Of a stretch of DNA of 6,287 nucleotides, positions 1-5,238 are shown one piece after another. The stretch spans positions 1 through 6,287 of the forward strand of contig JAAZEK010000500.1 in the NCBI GenBank assembly GCA_012512335.1. Direction: 5' to 3'. Both the position numbers and the translations under genes were made by a program. The notes below the pieces were generated by a model. It searched no databases. It worked only from the letters and a program-made list of their open reading frames with translations, and was not told the origin of the DNA. This DNA comes from Clostridiales bacterium (GTDB taxonomy: Bacteria; Bacillota; Clostridia; Caldicoprobacterales; DTU083). Within the stretch, counting starts at the first letter, position 1; every line of letters starts with the position of its first letter.

Positions 1-537
1 CACGTTGCCAAGCTGGCCTATCTTTGCATTTTTCATACTTCTGGCAATTCTAGCAGCCTTTACAGCTGAAATTACCCGGTCGATTACGTCTGAATTCTTC
101 CAATGGCCGGCTTCTATTATAAACTCTTTTTTGTTTCTTATTAGTAGATTACACATATCCTGTACTCCGTGTATACCGTGATTGTAAGATATTTCTTTTT
201 TATCCTGACTTTGACCGAAATCATATGTTTCTGTAGTATTAAGGATAATTATCGGCAAATCCGACTTGGATAGAGGCCCTGCTGACTCTAAAGAGGGTGA
301 ATATGCAAGATGTAAAGTAACAATTGCATCAACATTTTCACTGGTAAACGAATTAACAGCCCTTTCAAATTCTTCTTCAACACAGGATATCGGATGTTCT
401 ACTACATCAATACCCTTACGATAAAACTCCTTTACGATTTGCTTATAGAAATCCTCAGATCGTTCAAGCATTTTAGGATTTGTGTCTACATATAACTTCA
501 AAAACAACGGTAATAGTCCAATTTTCAGTTTCCTCAT
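1..537 (-). CDS. L-fucose/L-arabinose isomerase-like protein, N-terminal part (truncated by window end)
   Basis: The frame is open from an ATG at 537-535 to base 1 (179 residues) and runs off the window; relatives are about 450-600 residues, so most of the protein is missing. A GAGGGA ribosome binding site (548-543) lies 5 bases before the ATG. The start MRKLKIGLLPLFL and the later block HGIHGVQDMCNLLIR, then EAGHW, then AARIARSMKNAKIGQLGN match the N-terminal Rossmann-like domains of the L-fucose/L-arabinose isomerase superfamily. That family interconverts aldoses and ketoses with a divalent metal, using metal ligands in the C-terminal half that is not seen here. The segment VDAIVTLHLAYSPSLE is also typical. 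It is not classical AraA or FucI but an uncharacterised branch. It has its own operator-controlled promoter (652-680). By inference it performs the isomerisation step before the kinase encoded upstream. The family call is fairly firm; the substrate is unknown. Confidence 0.8.
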   Translation of the reverse strand, partial: MRKLKIGLLPLFLKLYVDTNPKMLERSEDFYKQIVKEFYRKGIDVVEHPISCVEEEFERAVNSFTSENVDAIVTLHLAYSPSLESAGPLSKSDLPIIILNTTETYDFGQSQDKKEISYNHGIHGVQDMCNLLIRNKKEFIIEAGHWKNSDVIDRVISAVKAARIARSMKNAKIGQLGNV

Positions 538-614
538 AAGCGTCCCTCGACTTTCCAATAACATAGACCTAATTTAACTCCCATTTTACACCTTCCTAAT
601 AACAAATTTATTTA

Positions 615-630
615 ATTGTTGTACTACAAT
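615..630. promoter_or_regulatory. Near-perfect 16-bp dyad in the leader of the isomerase-like gene
   Basis: ATTGTTGTACTACAAT is a palindrome with 7 of 8 base pairs matching, centred on GTAC. It lies just downstream of the predicted start of transcription from the 652-680 promoter and differs from the LacI-type motif at 634-652. The form TTGT..(GTAC)..ACAA resembles boxes bound by GntR-type regulators, so a second regulator is possible. No second copy was seen in the window, so a function is only suggested. Confidence 0.4.
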
Positions 631-633
631 AGG

Positions 634-652
634 CGAGTTATCGTTAACGCAA
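634..652 (+). promoter_or_regulatory. LacI-type operator, copy C (isomerase-like gene)
   Basis: The sequence CGAGTTATCGTTAACGCAA contains the imperfect dyad GTTATCGTTAAC (637-648) with a central CG, the usual centre of LacI-family operators. It matches copy A at 14 of 19 positions and copy B at 13 of 19; TAACGCA is identical in all three. It overlaps the last base of the -10 box (652-657) and covers the expected transcription start, so a bound protein would block RNA polymerase. The binding protein is inferred to be the LacI-family regulator encoded at 5239-6287. Confidence 0.72.
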
Positions 653-680
653 TTATAAATCCAATATTATTCAACGTCAA
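652..680 (-). promoter_or_regulatory. Sigma-A promoter of the isomerase-like gene
   Basis: On the minus strand TTGACG (680-675) is followed, after a 17-base spacer, by a perfect TATAAT (657-652). Transcription would start near 645, inside the operator at 634-652, leaving a leader of about 107 bases before the ATG at 537. It lies between yjbQ and the isomerase-like gene, so that gene can be transcribed separately from the kinase operon while sharing its regulator. Confidence 0.75.
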
Positions 681-767
681 TATCCAAAATAAAATTCTTA
701 TCAGGTTCTAATATATTCATATATTCTAATAGATTTATACATTTTTGTCAGAAATAGAATATCCTTC

Positions 768-1262
768 CTACTCGCCAATAATCATAACCTGAACAGTTCG
801 TTCTTGTCCTCTTGTTTGATTAAAATCTATAAAGTGAATATGTCCATATTGTCCTAAATCCATTTTTCCATCTACCATAACAATGGTAACACTTCTACCA
901 ATAATGGAGGAACGAAGGTGAGAATCTGTGTTATGACATTCCCTGGCATCCTCATCATGATCTTCTGCCCATTTCAAAGCCTTTGATCCTGGATGAAGGT
1001 ACATTCCCTCTCTTTGTTGAGTAGGAATGATTTTCTCAAATACATCAACCAAATCCTGCTGAAGGTACTTCAGCCCAGTCATTGACACATCAAAGGAAGC
1101 TTCCTCTGTTATAACACTACATGTTGTATGATGCGAATATACAACAACAATACCGTTCTGAATAGCCGATCTTTCAACTATTTCCTTTGTTTGGGTAGTT
1201 ACATTATGAAATGTAATTGCCTTGTGATTGGACTTCAGTTTGAATCCTTCCCTGTATACCAT
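768..1262 (-). CDS. YjbQ/UPF0047 family protein, diverged sugar-operon type
   Basis: This 164-residue soluble protein belongs to the YjbQ family, often labelled secondary thiamine-phosphate synthase from a weak activity of some members; the real reaction is not settled. Visible family blocks are SHHTTCSVITEE (43-54), HNTDSHLRSSIIG (110-122) and GQYGHIHFIDFNQTRGQER (137-155). The His residues in these blocks are the likely metal or active-site residues. It is longer than the usual 130-140 residues, with an extra segment at about 77-110 (IIPTQQREGMYLHPGSK onwards). The ATG is preceded by AAGGGG at a 6-base distance. It is the last gene of the kinase operon, separated from the TIM-like gene by 90 bases that hold a hairpin. 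I infer a role on a sugar or sugar phosphate of this pathway rather than in thiamine synthesis; no thiamine gene is nearby. Family call firm, function unknown. Confidence 0.85.
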   Translation of the reverse strand: MVYREGFKLKSNHKAITFHNVTTQTKEIVERSAIQNGIVVVYSHHTTCSVITEEASFDVSMTGLKYLQQDLVDVFEKIIPTQQREGMYLHPGSKALKWAEDHDEDARECHNTDSHLRSSIIGRSVTIVMVDGKMDLGQYGHIHFIDFNQTRGQERTVQVMIIGE

Positions 1263-1297
1263 ATTAATCCCCTTCCTAACTCATTTAAAATTACACT

Positions 1298-1340
1298 TAT
1301 GCAGCAAGAGTGAAAATAGGTTATTCATCCTTGCTGCATA
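1298..1340 (-). other. Intercistronic hairpin between the TIM-like gene and yjbQ
   Basis: Two perfect 11-base arms, TATGCAGCAAG (1298-1308) and CTTGCTGCATA (1330-1340), are separated by a 21-base loop in which four more pairs (TGAA/TTCA) can form. The transcript of the operon would fold here, 12 bases after the TIM-like stop codon and about 20 bases before the yjbQ ribosome binding site. No U-run follows on either strand, so it is not a standard intrinsic terminator. It more likely protects or delimits the upstream mRNA, which would give different levels of the two proteins, or marks a processing site. Confidence 0.65.
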
Positions 1341-1352
1341 GAAGAATCTAAA

Positions 1353-2054
1353 TTACTTTTTTAAATCATCTGCCGCTCTTCTGGTTGCTGCAATCATTTC
1401 ATCTATCATAGTAATAGGATCTTCTGCATTCATAATACCTGATGCAGCACCTGCAGCCTCTGAGCCGGCCATAATAAAATCATATACCTGCTGTCCATTT
1501 GTTATCCCTGCAGCCTGTTCTACCATGATGTTAGGATTTATTTCTTTTATTACCTTTATGGATTCCTTAACATAGCTCATATCGCTTACTCCGCTACCTT
1601 CACCGCCAATCAATTCTGAAGGTTCCGGGTTTATAATATCAGGGTTGAGCTGGGCTATGGCTTTAGCTTCAGCTATAGTATCAGCACATGCAAACACCAG
1701 CATGTCAAGCTCTTTAGCCCTATCAATAGTAGCCTTAATTGCTGGAAGAGACATTGGCTTCTCACTGTGGTTAACAACAACCCCCTGTGCTCCTGCATCT
1801 TTGAGTGCTTCCGGCAATATATCAGCCATACCACGTCCCGGGCGTAATGTATCCATATAGGGTGCTAGGATAGTAAGGTTTTTTGTGTTTTCTGCTACTC
1901 TTCGAATTTCAACTGCAGGTGTAATGAATAAAACATCAATATCATACTTTTCTGCTGCAGCATCAGCAGCCCTTGCATACTCTAGGACTTTGTCGCCCCA
2001 GATATAATTTTTTGTCCCTATTTCAAAATAGGGAGCCCTGATTACAGGTTTCAT
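1353..2054 (-). CDS. Archaeal-type triosephosphate isomerase homologue, probably a sugar-phosphate isomerase
   Basis: This 233-residue TIM-barrel protein is closest in form to short archaeal triosephosphate isomerases. Catalytic Lys is seen as K15 (IGTKNYIWG), catalytic His as H96 in VVNHSEKP (93-100), and catalytic Glu as E144 in PEPSELIG (143-150). Phosphate-binding loops are GEGSGVS (151-157), AAGITNG (181-187) and GAASGIM (202-208). The first catalytic Asn, two residues before the Lys in ordinary TIM (NWK or NFK), appears to be Gly13. A strong AGGAGG (2065-2060) stands 5 bases before the ATG. The gene appears more GC-rich than its neighbours, perhaps reflecting high expression. Operon position after a sugar kinase argues against a housekeeping glycolytic enzyme. 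TIM paralogues such as EryH of the Brucella erythritol pathway isomerise four-carbon ketose phosphates, a plausible parallel. Fold certain; substrate unknown. Confidence 0.88.
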   Translation of the reverse strand: MKPVIRAPYFEIGTKNYIWGDKVLEYARAADAAAEKYDIDVLFITPAVEIRRVAENTKNLTILAPYMDTLRPGRGMADILPEALKDAGAQGVVVNHSEKPMSLPAIKATIDRAKELDMLVFACADTIAEAKAIAQLNPDIINPEPSELIGGEGSGVSDMSYVKESIKVIKEINPNIMVEQAAGITNGQQVYDFIMAGSEAAGAASGIMNAEDPITMIDEMIAATRRAADDLKK

Positions 2055-2103
2055 AAATTCCTCCTAGGATGGTTACCATATGTTCATTTTATTGTCTTGA
2101 TTA

Positions 2104-3354
2104 TTACTCACCTTCGTAACCGGTCTCTCTCCATATTTTTTTAGCATATTCTATATCTTCCTTTGATATTTCAATATCACCTAAGATACTTCCACTAGGT
2201 TGACCTGGTCCAGCAAACTTCGGAAAAGATGACCAATTATCATTTTCATACTTCTTACGTATCTCTTCATTCTTAAAATCAGGAACTTCAAATGTTTTAC
2301 CGTCTTCAAGGGCACTCTTCCAGGCAAGTATGCCAATCGATGACATAGTAACCCCTCTATATACATCCAGATATGGCTGCTTCCCTGTCCTTATAGCGTT
2401 AGCAAAATGTAAGTTGGTCCAGAAATCTCCACCACCATGACCCGTTTTTTCTGCTAATTCTTTATATTCCGGCCAATTAGGTAAATATACCTTTTCTTTT
2501 ACCTGTCCCTCCTTAAGCGTCCATTCATCATGCCACACTCTTACTTGACCAGGACCCCAATACCCAGGTCCTCTGGTGCTTTCCATAGCTCCATCTGACC
2601 CATGAACTCTATACCAAATACTGTGTCCAGGTGTTCCATTAAAGAGCCTGAATATAGCTCCATTGTTCATTCTACAGATAATAACAGAGCCGTTATCTCC
2701 TTTTCTTGTTTTTCGTGCTTTATACTGCGGAAAACTTATAGAAAAAGCATTTACTTTTACGGGTGTCAAGTCTGTTATATGCATTAAAGGCGCTAATGCG
2801 TGTGTACAGTAATATGTAGACGGTAAATTATTCCTCCAATGGTCTAAGCCAGGAGATATTTTTAGGCCATCGTCTAAAGACATTGGATGATTATACTCAC
2901 CTTCAGCATACATTGCCTCACCAATTTCACCTTCAACATATAATCTCTTCATTTCCTGATTAAATGCAGTATATGGATAATTTTCTGCAAGCATATATAT
3001 TTTTCCACTCTTTTCTACTGCACGACATAAAGCTACCCCTTCTGCTAATGTTGCATTACATGAAGTCTCACTCATAACATGCTTACCTGCTTCAAGCGCT
3101 TTAATAGCAAAAGGAGCATGTTCATGAAAATAGTTGGCAAGTATTACTGCATCCATATCATGATTTAAAAACTCATCATAGTCAGTATACGTGGCTACTC
3201 CGTATCTTGATCCTACTTCATTTAACTTCTCTTCCCATGTATCGCAAATAGCCACCAGCTCAAGACCTATCTCCTCAATTGCACCCTTCATGAAGCTTTC
3301 ACCACGACCAACACCAATTACACCTACCTTGATTATGTCTTTCTTACTAAACAT
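2104..3354 (-). CDS. Gfo/Idh/MocA family NAD-dependent enzyme, diverged
   Basis: This 416-residue protein has an N-terminal Rossmann domain with the dinucleotide loop GVIGVGRGES (11-20), the acidic residue D38 after the second strand (AICDTW), and NYFHEHAPFAIKALEAGKHV (74-93). A C-terminal MocA-type alpha/beta domain follows. Family members oxidise or reduce sugars and related alcohols with NAD(P); a minority use bound NAD for hydrolysis or elimination. The usual EKP motif after GKHV is replaced by SETSCN (95-100), so the conserved lysine is missing. THALAPL (184-190), HGGGD (306-310), LDVYRG (329-334) and EVPDF (356-360) resemble the GH109-like branch. The ATG at 3354 is preceded by GGAGG 8 bases upstream; an ATG two codons earlier is followed at once by a stop. 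It lies 77 bases after the kinase and 49 before the TIM-like gene in one operon. Superfamily firm; whether it is a dehydrogenase, lyase or glycosidase is open. Confidence 0.88.
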   Translation of the reverse strand: MFSKKDIIKVGVIGVGRGESFMKGAIEEIGLELVAICDTWEEKLNEVGSRYGVATYTDYDEFLNHDMDAVILANYFHEHAPFAIKALEAGKHVMSETSCNATLAEGVALCRAVEKSGKIYMLAENYPYTAFNQEMKRLYVEGEIGEAMYAEGEYNHPMSLDDGLKISPGLDHWRNNLPSTYYCTHALAPLMHITDLTPVKVNAFSISFPQYKARKTRKGDNGSVIICRMNNGAIFRLFNGTPGHSIWYRVHGSDGAMESTRGPGYWGPGQVRVWHDEWTLKEGQVKEKVYLPNWPEYKELAEKTGHGGGDFWTNLHFANAIRTGKQPYLDVYRGVTMSSIGILAWKSALEDGKTFEVPDFKNEEIRKKYENDNWSSFPKFAGPGQPSGSILGDIEISKEDIEYAKKIWRETGYEGE

Positions 3355-3431
3355 TTACATTACCTCCCCTTCGTTTTCGCATATTAACATATTAATATAA
3401 AACTTAATAAAGCTTCTCTTCTTGCCTTATC

Positions 3432-4886
3432 TTACAACTCTGACACCTCAGAAAATTCTATATATCTTTTTTTACAGTAAAGATGATTTGCCTCATCAGG
3501 ATAATAAGTTTTTATTTTAAAAGAAGCTTTCTTAAATGCATCCCTTTCATTTGTATAAACACCAACACCAACGCCTGCAAGTATAGCAGCCCCTACTGCC
3601 CCTGCATTAGATCCGTTGACAATAGACAGTTGAATTCCTAAAATATCACATAGAATTTGCGGCCATGGATAGGTATCTGAAGGTCCTCCTACCATTGTTA
3701 AAGAGTATATAGGCATCCCAGCTTTTCTTAAAGTATCCACTTTTGCTTTCAGTAGGTATACTGTTCCTTCCATAATAGCCCTGGCAATATTCGATTTTGT
3801 GTATCTATTTTCGTCAATATTCAATTCATTACTAAATGGATTAATAAAAAGACCACCAGCACCAGGTAGAGCATCCATGGAAAGTCTATCGAATTCCTTA
3901 TATCTATCGGAAGCATCTGAAATATATCTACATATTAATTCATCTATCTTTGTCCCTATAGCAGGGAGAGAAAACATAGCTCCCCAAGCGCCATCGGCGT
4001 GTAGGAACGGATCTATCAACAATCTTTGCTTAACTCCCATTGCTCTGTCTTGGATTGGATAAAAACCTACCCATGAGGTACCGCATGATATCAGCATTTG
4101 TCCCACATCAAAAACGCCTGAGCCCCGTGCTGCACATGGATGATCAAAAGCACCTAATACTACTGGTGTTCCTGGTAGAAGACAGGTTTCTTCAGCAGCT
4201 TTCTCTGTAATGCCTCCTAAAACTGTACCTGTTGGCAATATAGTAGATATTTTTGAACTAGGAATTCCAAGAAGATCTAAAAAGGGAGTATGCCAATGAC
4301 CTTTAACCTGATCCTGCAAGAAAAAGGTTGTCGCCGTGGAAGGATCTATACCCCAAGAACCTGTTAGTCTATAATTTACATAATCAGTAGTCATACAAAT
4401 ATGGTCAGCATCATTCAGGGCATGTGGTATATGACACTTAATCCATGAAAGATGAGCAAGGGGGAAGGTTTTATTTAGAGGCCACCCAATTAATTCTCGA
4501 GATTCATTTTCCGTCAGTTTTCCAATTACCAATTCCAGCTCATCGGTTACACGTTTATCCATCCAACTAATAGCAGGCAGCATAGGCGTTCCCATTTGAT
4601 CAACAAGTACTGTATTCCCACTTGCTGAAGCTATACTTATTCCTATTATTAGAGAACTTGATGGAGCTACTCGAACTAGCCTCTGAATTACTGCTGATAT
4701 TCTTTCATAGAATTGTTTTACATCGAATTGAACCCAACCTTCCTTAGGCCGTGAGTACATTGTTTCTGCCTTCTCGCTGGAGATAATATTCCCATCAGTA
4801 GACATTAGAACACCTTTTATTGATGTTGTTCCTAAATCCAGTCCAATTAGATATTTGTCTTTTTTGATTTTATCTGTACAAGTCAT
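3432..4886 (-). CDS. FGGY-family carbohydrate kinase, xylulokinase-like
   Basis: This 484-residue cytoplasmic kinase transfers phosphate from ATP to a sugar, most likely a ketose. The N-terminal FGGY domain shows the phosphate loop GLDLGTTSIKG (15-25), the substrate-side block ISWMDKR (106-112) and TTDYVNYRLTG (166-176). The catalytic base is D248 in GAFDHPCAARG (245-255). The C-terminal domain has SCGTSW (267-272), MVGGPSDTYPWPQILCDILG (398-417) and the adenine-side NAGAVGAAILAGVG (427-440). Length is normal for the family (about 480-530), and no lesion is seen. The ATG is preceded by GGAGGGG (4901-4895) at an 8-base distance. It is the first gene of the operon, behind two operator-controlled promoters. 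I infer that it phosphorylates the product of the isomerase-like protein; xylulose, ribulose, fuculose and erythrulose kinases all share this fold, so the substrate cannot be read from sequence. Confidence 0.9.
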   Translation of the reverse strand: MTCTDKIKKDKYLIGLDLGTTSIKGVLMSTDGNIISSEKAETMYSRPKEGWVQFDVKQFYERISAVIQRLVRVAPSSSLIIGISIASASGNTVLVDQMGTPMLPAISWMDKRVTDELELVIGKLTENESRELIGWPLNKTFPLAHLSWIKCHIPHALNDADHICMTTDYVNYRLTGSWGIDPSTATTFFLQDQVKGHWHTPFLDLLGIPSSKISTILPTGTVLGGITEKAAEETCLLPGTPVVLGAFDHPCAARGSGVFDVGQMLISCGTSWVGFYPIQDRAMGVKQRLLIDPFLHADGAWGAMFSLPAIGTKIDELICRYISDASDRYKEFDRLSMDALPGAGGLFINPFSNELNIDENRYTKSNIARAIMEGTVYLLKAKVDTLRKAGMPIYSLTMVGGPSDTYPWPQILCDILGIQLSIVNGSNAGAVGAAILAGVGVGVYTNERDAFKKASFKIKTYYPDEANHLYCKKRYIEFSEVSEL

Positions 4887-5076
4887 TAGCTATACCCCTC
4901 CGCAAACTAATCATATAATGCACGTTTAATACTAATTCTAATATAAGATAATCTAATTACCTTTATATACACGCTCATATATACTGCACTTTGGAATTTC
5001 TATTCTTTATCCTTTCATATTATTTTCATAATCGAATCTATACTCGCTTGATTTAGGTGTTTTTACTTCTGTCTGT

Positions 5077-5095
5077 AGTGTTAAGGCTAACGCAT
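5077..5095 (+). promoter_or_regulatory. LacI-type operator, copy B (kinase operon, downstream promoter)
   Basis: The sequence AGTGTTAAGGCTAACGCAT matches copy A at 16 of 19 positions in the opposite orientation. The core GTTAAGGCTAAC (5080-5091) keeps the GTTA and TAAC arms but has GG, not CG, at the centre, so it may bind more weakly. It begins at the base next to the -10 box at 5096-5101 and covers the expected transcription start. Its core centre is 66 bases from that of copy A, so the two could act together. Confidence 0.7.
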
Positions 5096-5125
5096 ATTAT
5101 AAAAAATATTTACTTGCCCAGGCAA
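5096..5125 (-). promoter_or_regulatory. Second sigma-A promoter of the kinase operon
   Basis: On the minus strand TTGCCT (5125-5120) is followed after 18 bases by a perfect TATAAT (5101-5096). The -35 is weaker than in the upstream promoter. The arrangement with the operator directly after the -10 is the same as in the two other promoters, which supports it being real. The -35 lies in an inverted repeat, TTGCCCAGGCAA (5114-5125). Confidence 0.6.
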
Positions 5126-5141
5126 TTCAACTTTTCAAAGG

Positions 5142-5160
5142 TTGCGTTAGCGTTAACATT
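5142..5160 (-). promoter_or_regulatory. LacI-type operator, copy A (kinase operon, upstream promoter)
   Basis: On the minus strand the site reads AATGTTAACGCTAACGCAA. The core dyad (5146-5157) has 5 of 6 matching pairs and a central CG, as expected for a LacI-family operator. It begins at the base next to the TATAAT at 5161-5166 and covers the expected transcription start near 5154. The part TGTTAACGCTAACG also fits the CcpA catabolite-response consensus at all fixed positions but the last, so carbon catabolite control is an alternative or additional reading. Confidence 0.78.
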
Positions 5161-5189
5161 ATTATATACACAGGCAAAGTAGGTGTCAA
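5161..5189 (-). promoter_or_regulatory. Consensus sigma-A promoter of the kinase operon
   Basis: On the minus strand a perfect TTGACA (5189-5184) and a perfect TATAAT (5166-5161) are separated by the ideal 17 bases. Such a strong promoter must be held down by a repressor, in agreement with the operator that starts at the next base. It lies about 50 bases after the stop codon of the regulator gene, so the operon does not depend on readthrough from that gene. Confidence 0.88.
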
Positions 5190-5238
5190 GGATTATTTGT
5201 TAAGAGTTTTTAGCCGCGTATGCAAAAGCAAGTGAGTC

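Larger units (their letters stand above)
4887..5238 (-). other. 352-base regulatory and leader region between regulator and kinase
   Basis: No gene lies here. The upstream third (5238-5077) holds two promoters and two operators, listed separately. The rest (5076-4902) is AT-rich leader of the kinase mRNA, about 270 bases long from the first promoter and about 200 from the second. It contains only minute ATG frames (two to four codons). I see no riboswitch, T-box or convincing terminator in it. The kinase ribosome binding site is at 4901-4895. Confidence 0.6.

Noticed and set aside
710..725. AT-only inverted repeat AATATATTCATATATT after yjbQ
   Set aside because: Low-complexity AT sequence with no GC stem or T-run; not a credible terminator, and such repeats are expected in AT-rich DNA.
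2069..2079. Palindrome ATGGTTACCAT before the TIM-like ribosome binding site
   Set aside because: Only five-base arms, no extension, no second copy and no promoter nearby; likely chance.
2181..2366. Minus-strand 61-codon frame inside the MocA gene
   Set aside because: It overlaps the MocA reading frame in another phase, and the MocA motifs in that stretch (LDVYRG, EVPDF) are clearly coding.
3381..3400. AT-rich repeat-like stretch with TTAACATATTAATA between kinase and MocA gene as a fourth operator
   Set aside because: It has no central CG and lacks the TAACGCA half-site; no promoter elements accompany it.
1128..4062. Short plus-strand open frames at 1128-1313, 1645-1860, 2602-2787, 3191-3400 and 3799-4062
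   Set aside because: They lie mainly opposite well-supported minus-strand genes (two run into the adjacent gaps), have no family motifs and no clear ribosome binding sites; they are antisense shadows.
4902..5076. Riboswitch, T-box or leader peptide in the long kinase leader
   Set aside because: No recognisable conserved core, no clear terminator/antiterminator pair, and only two- to four-codon ATG frames.
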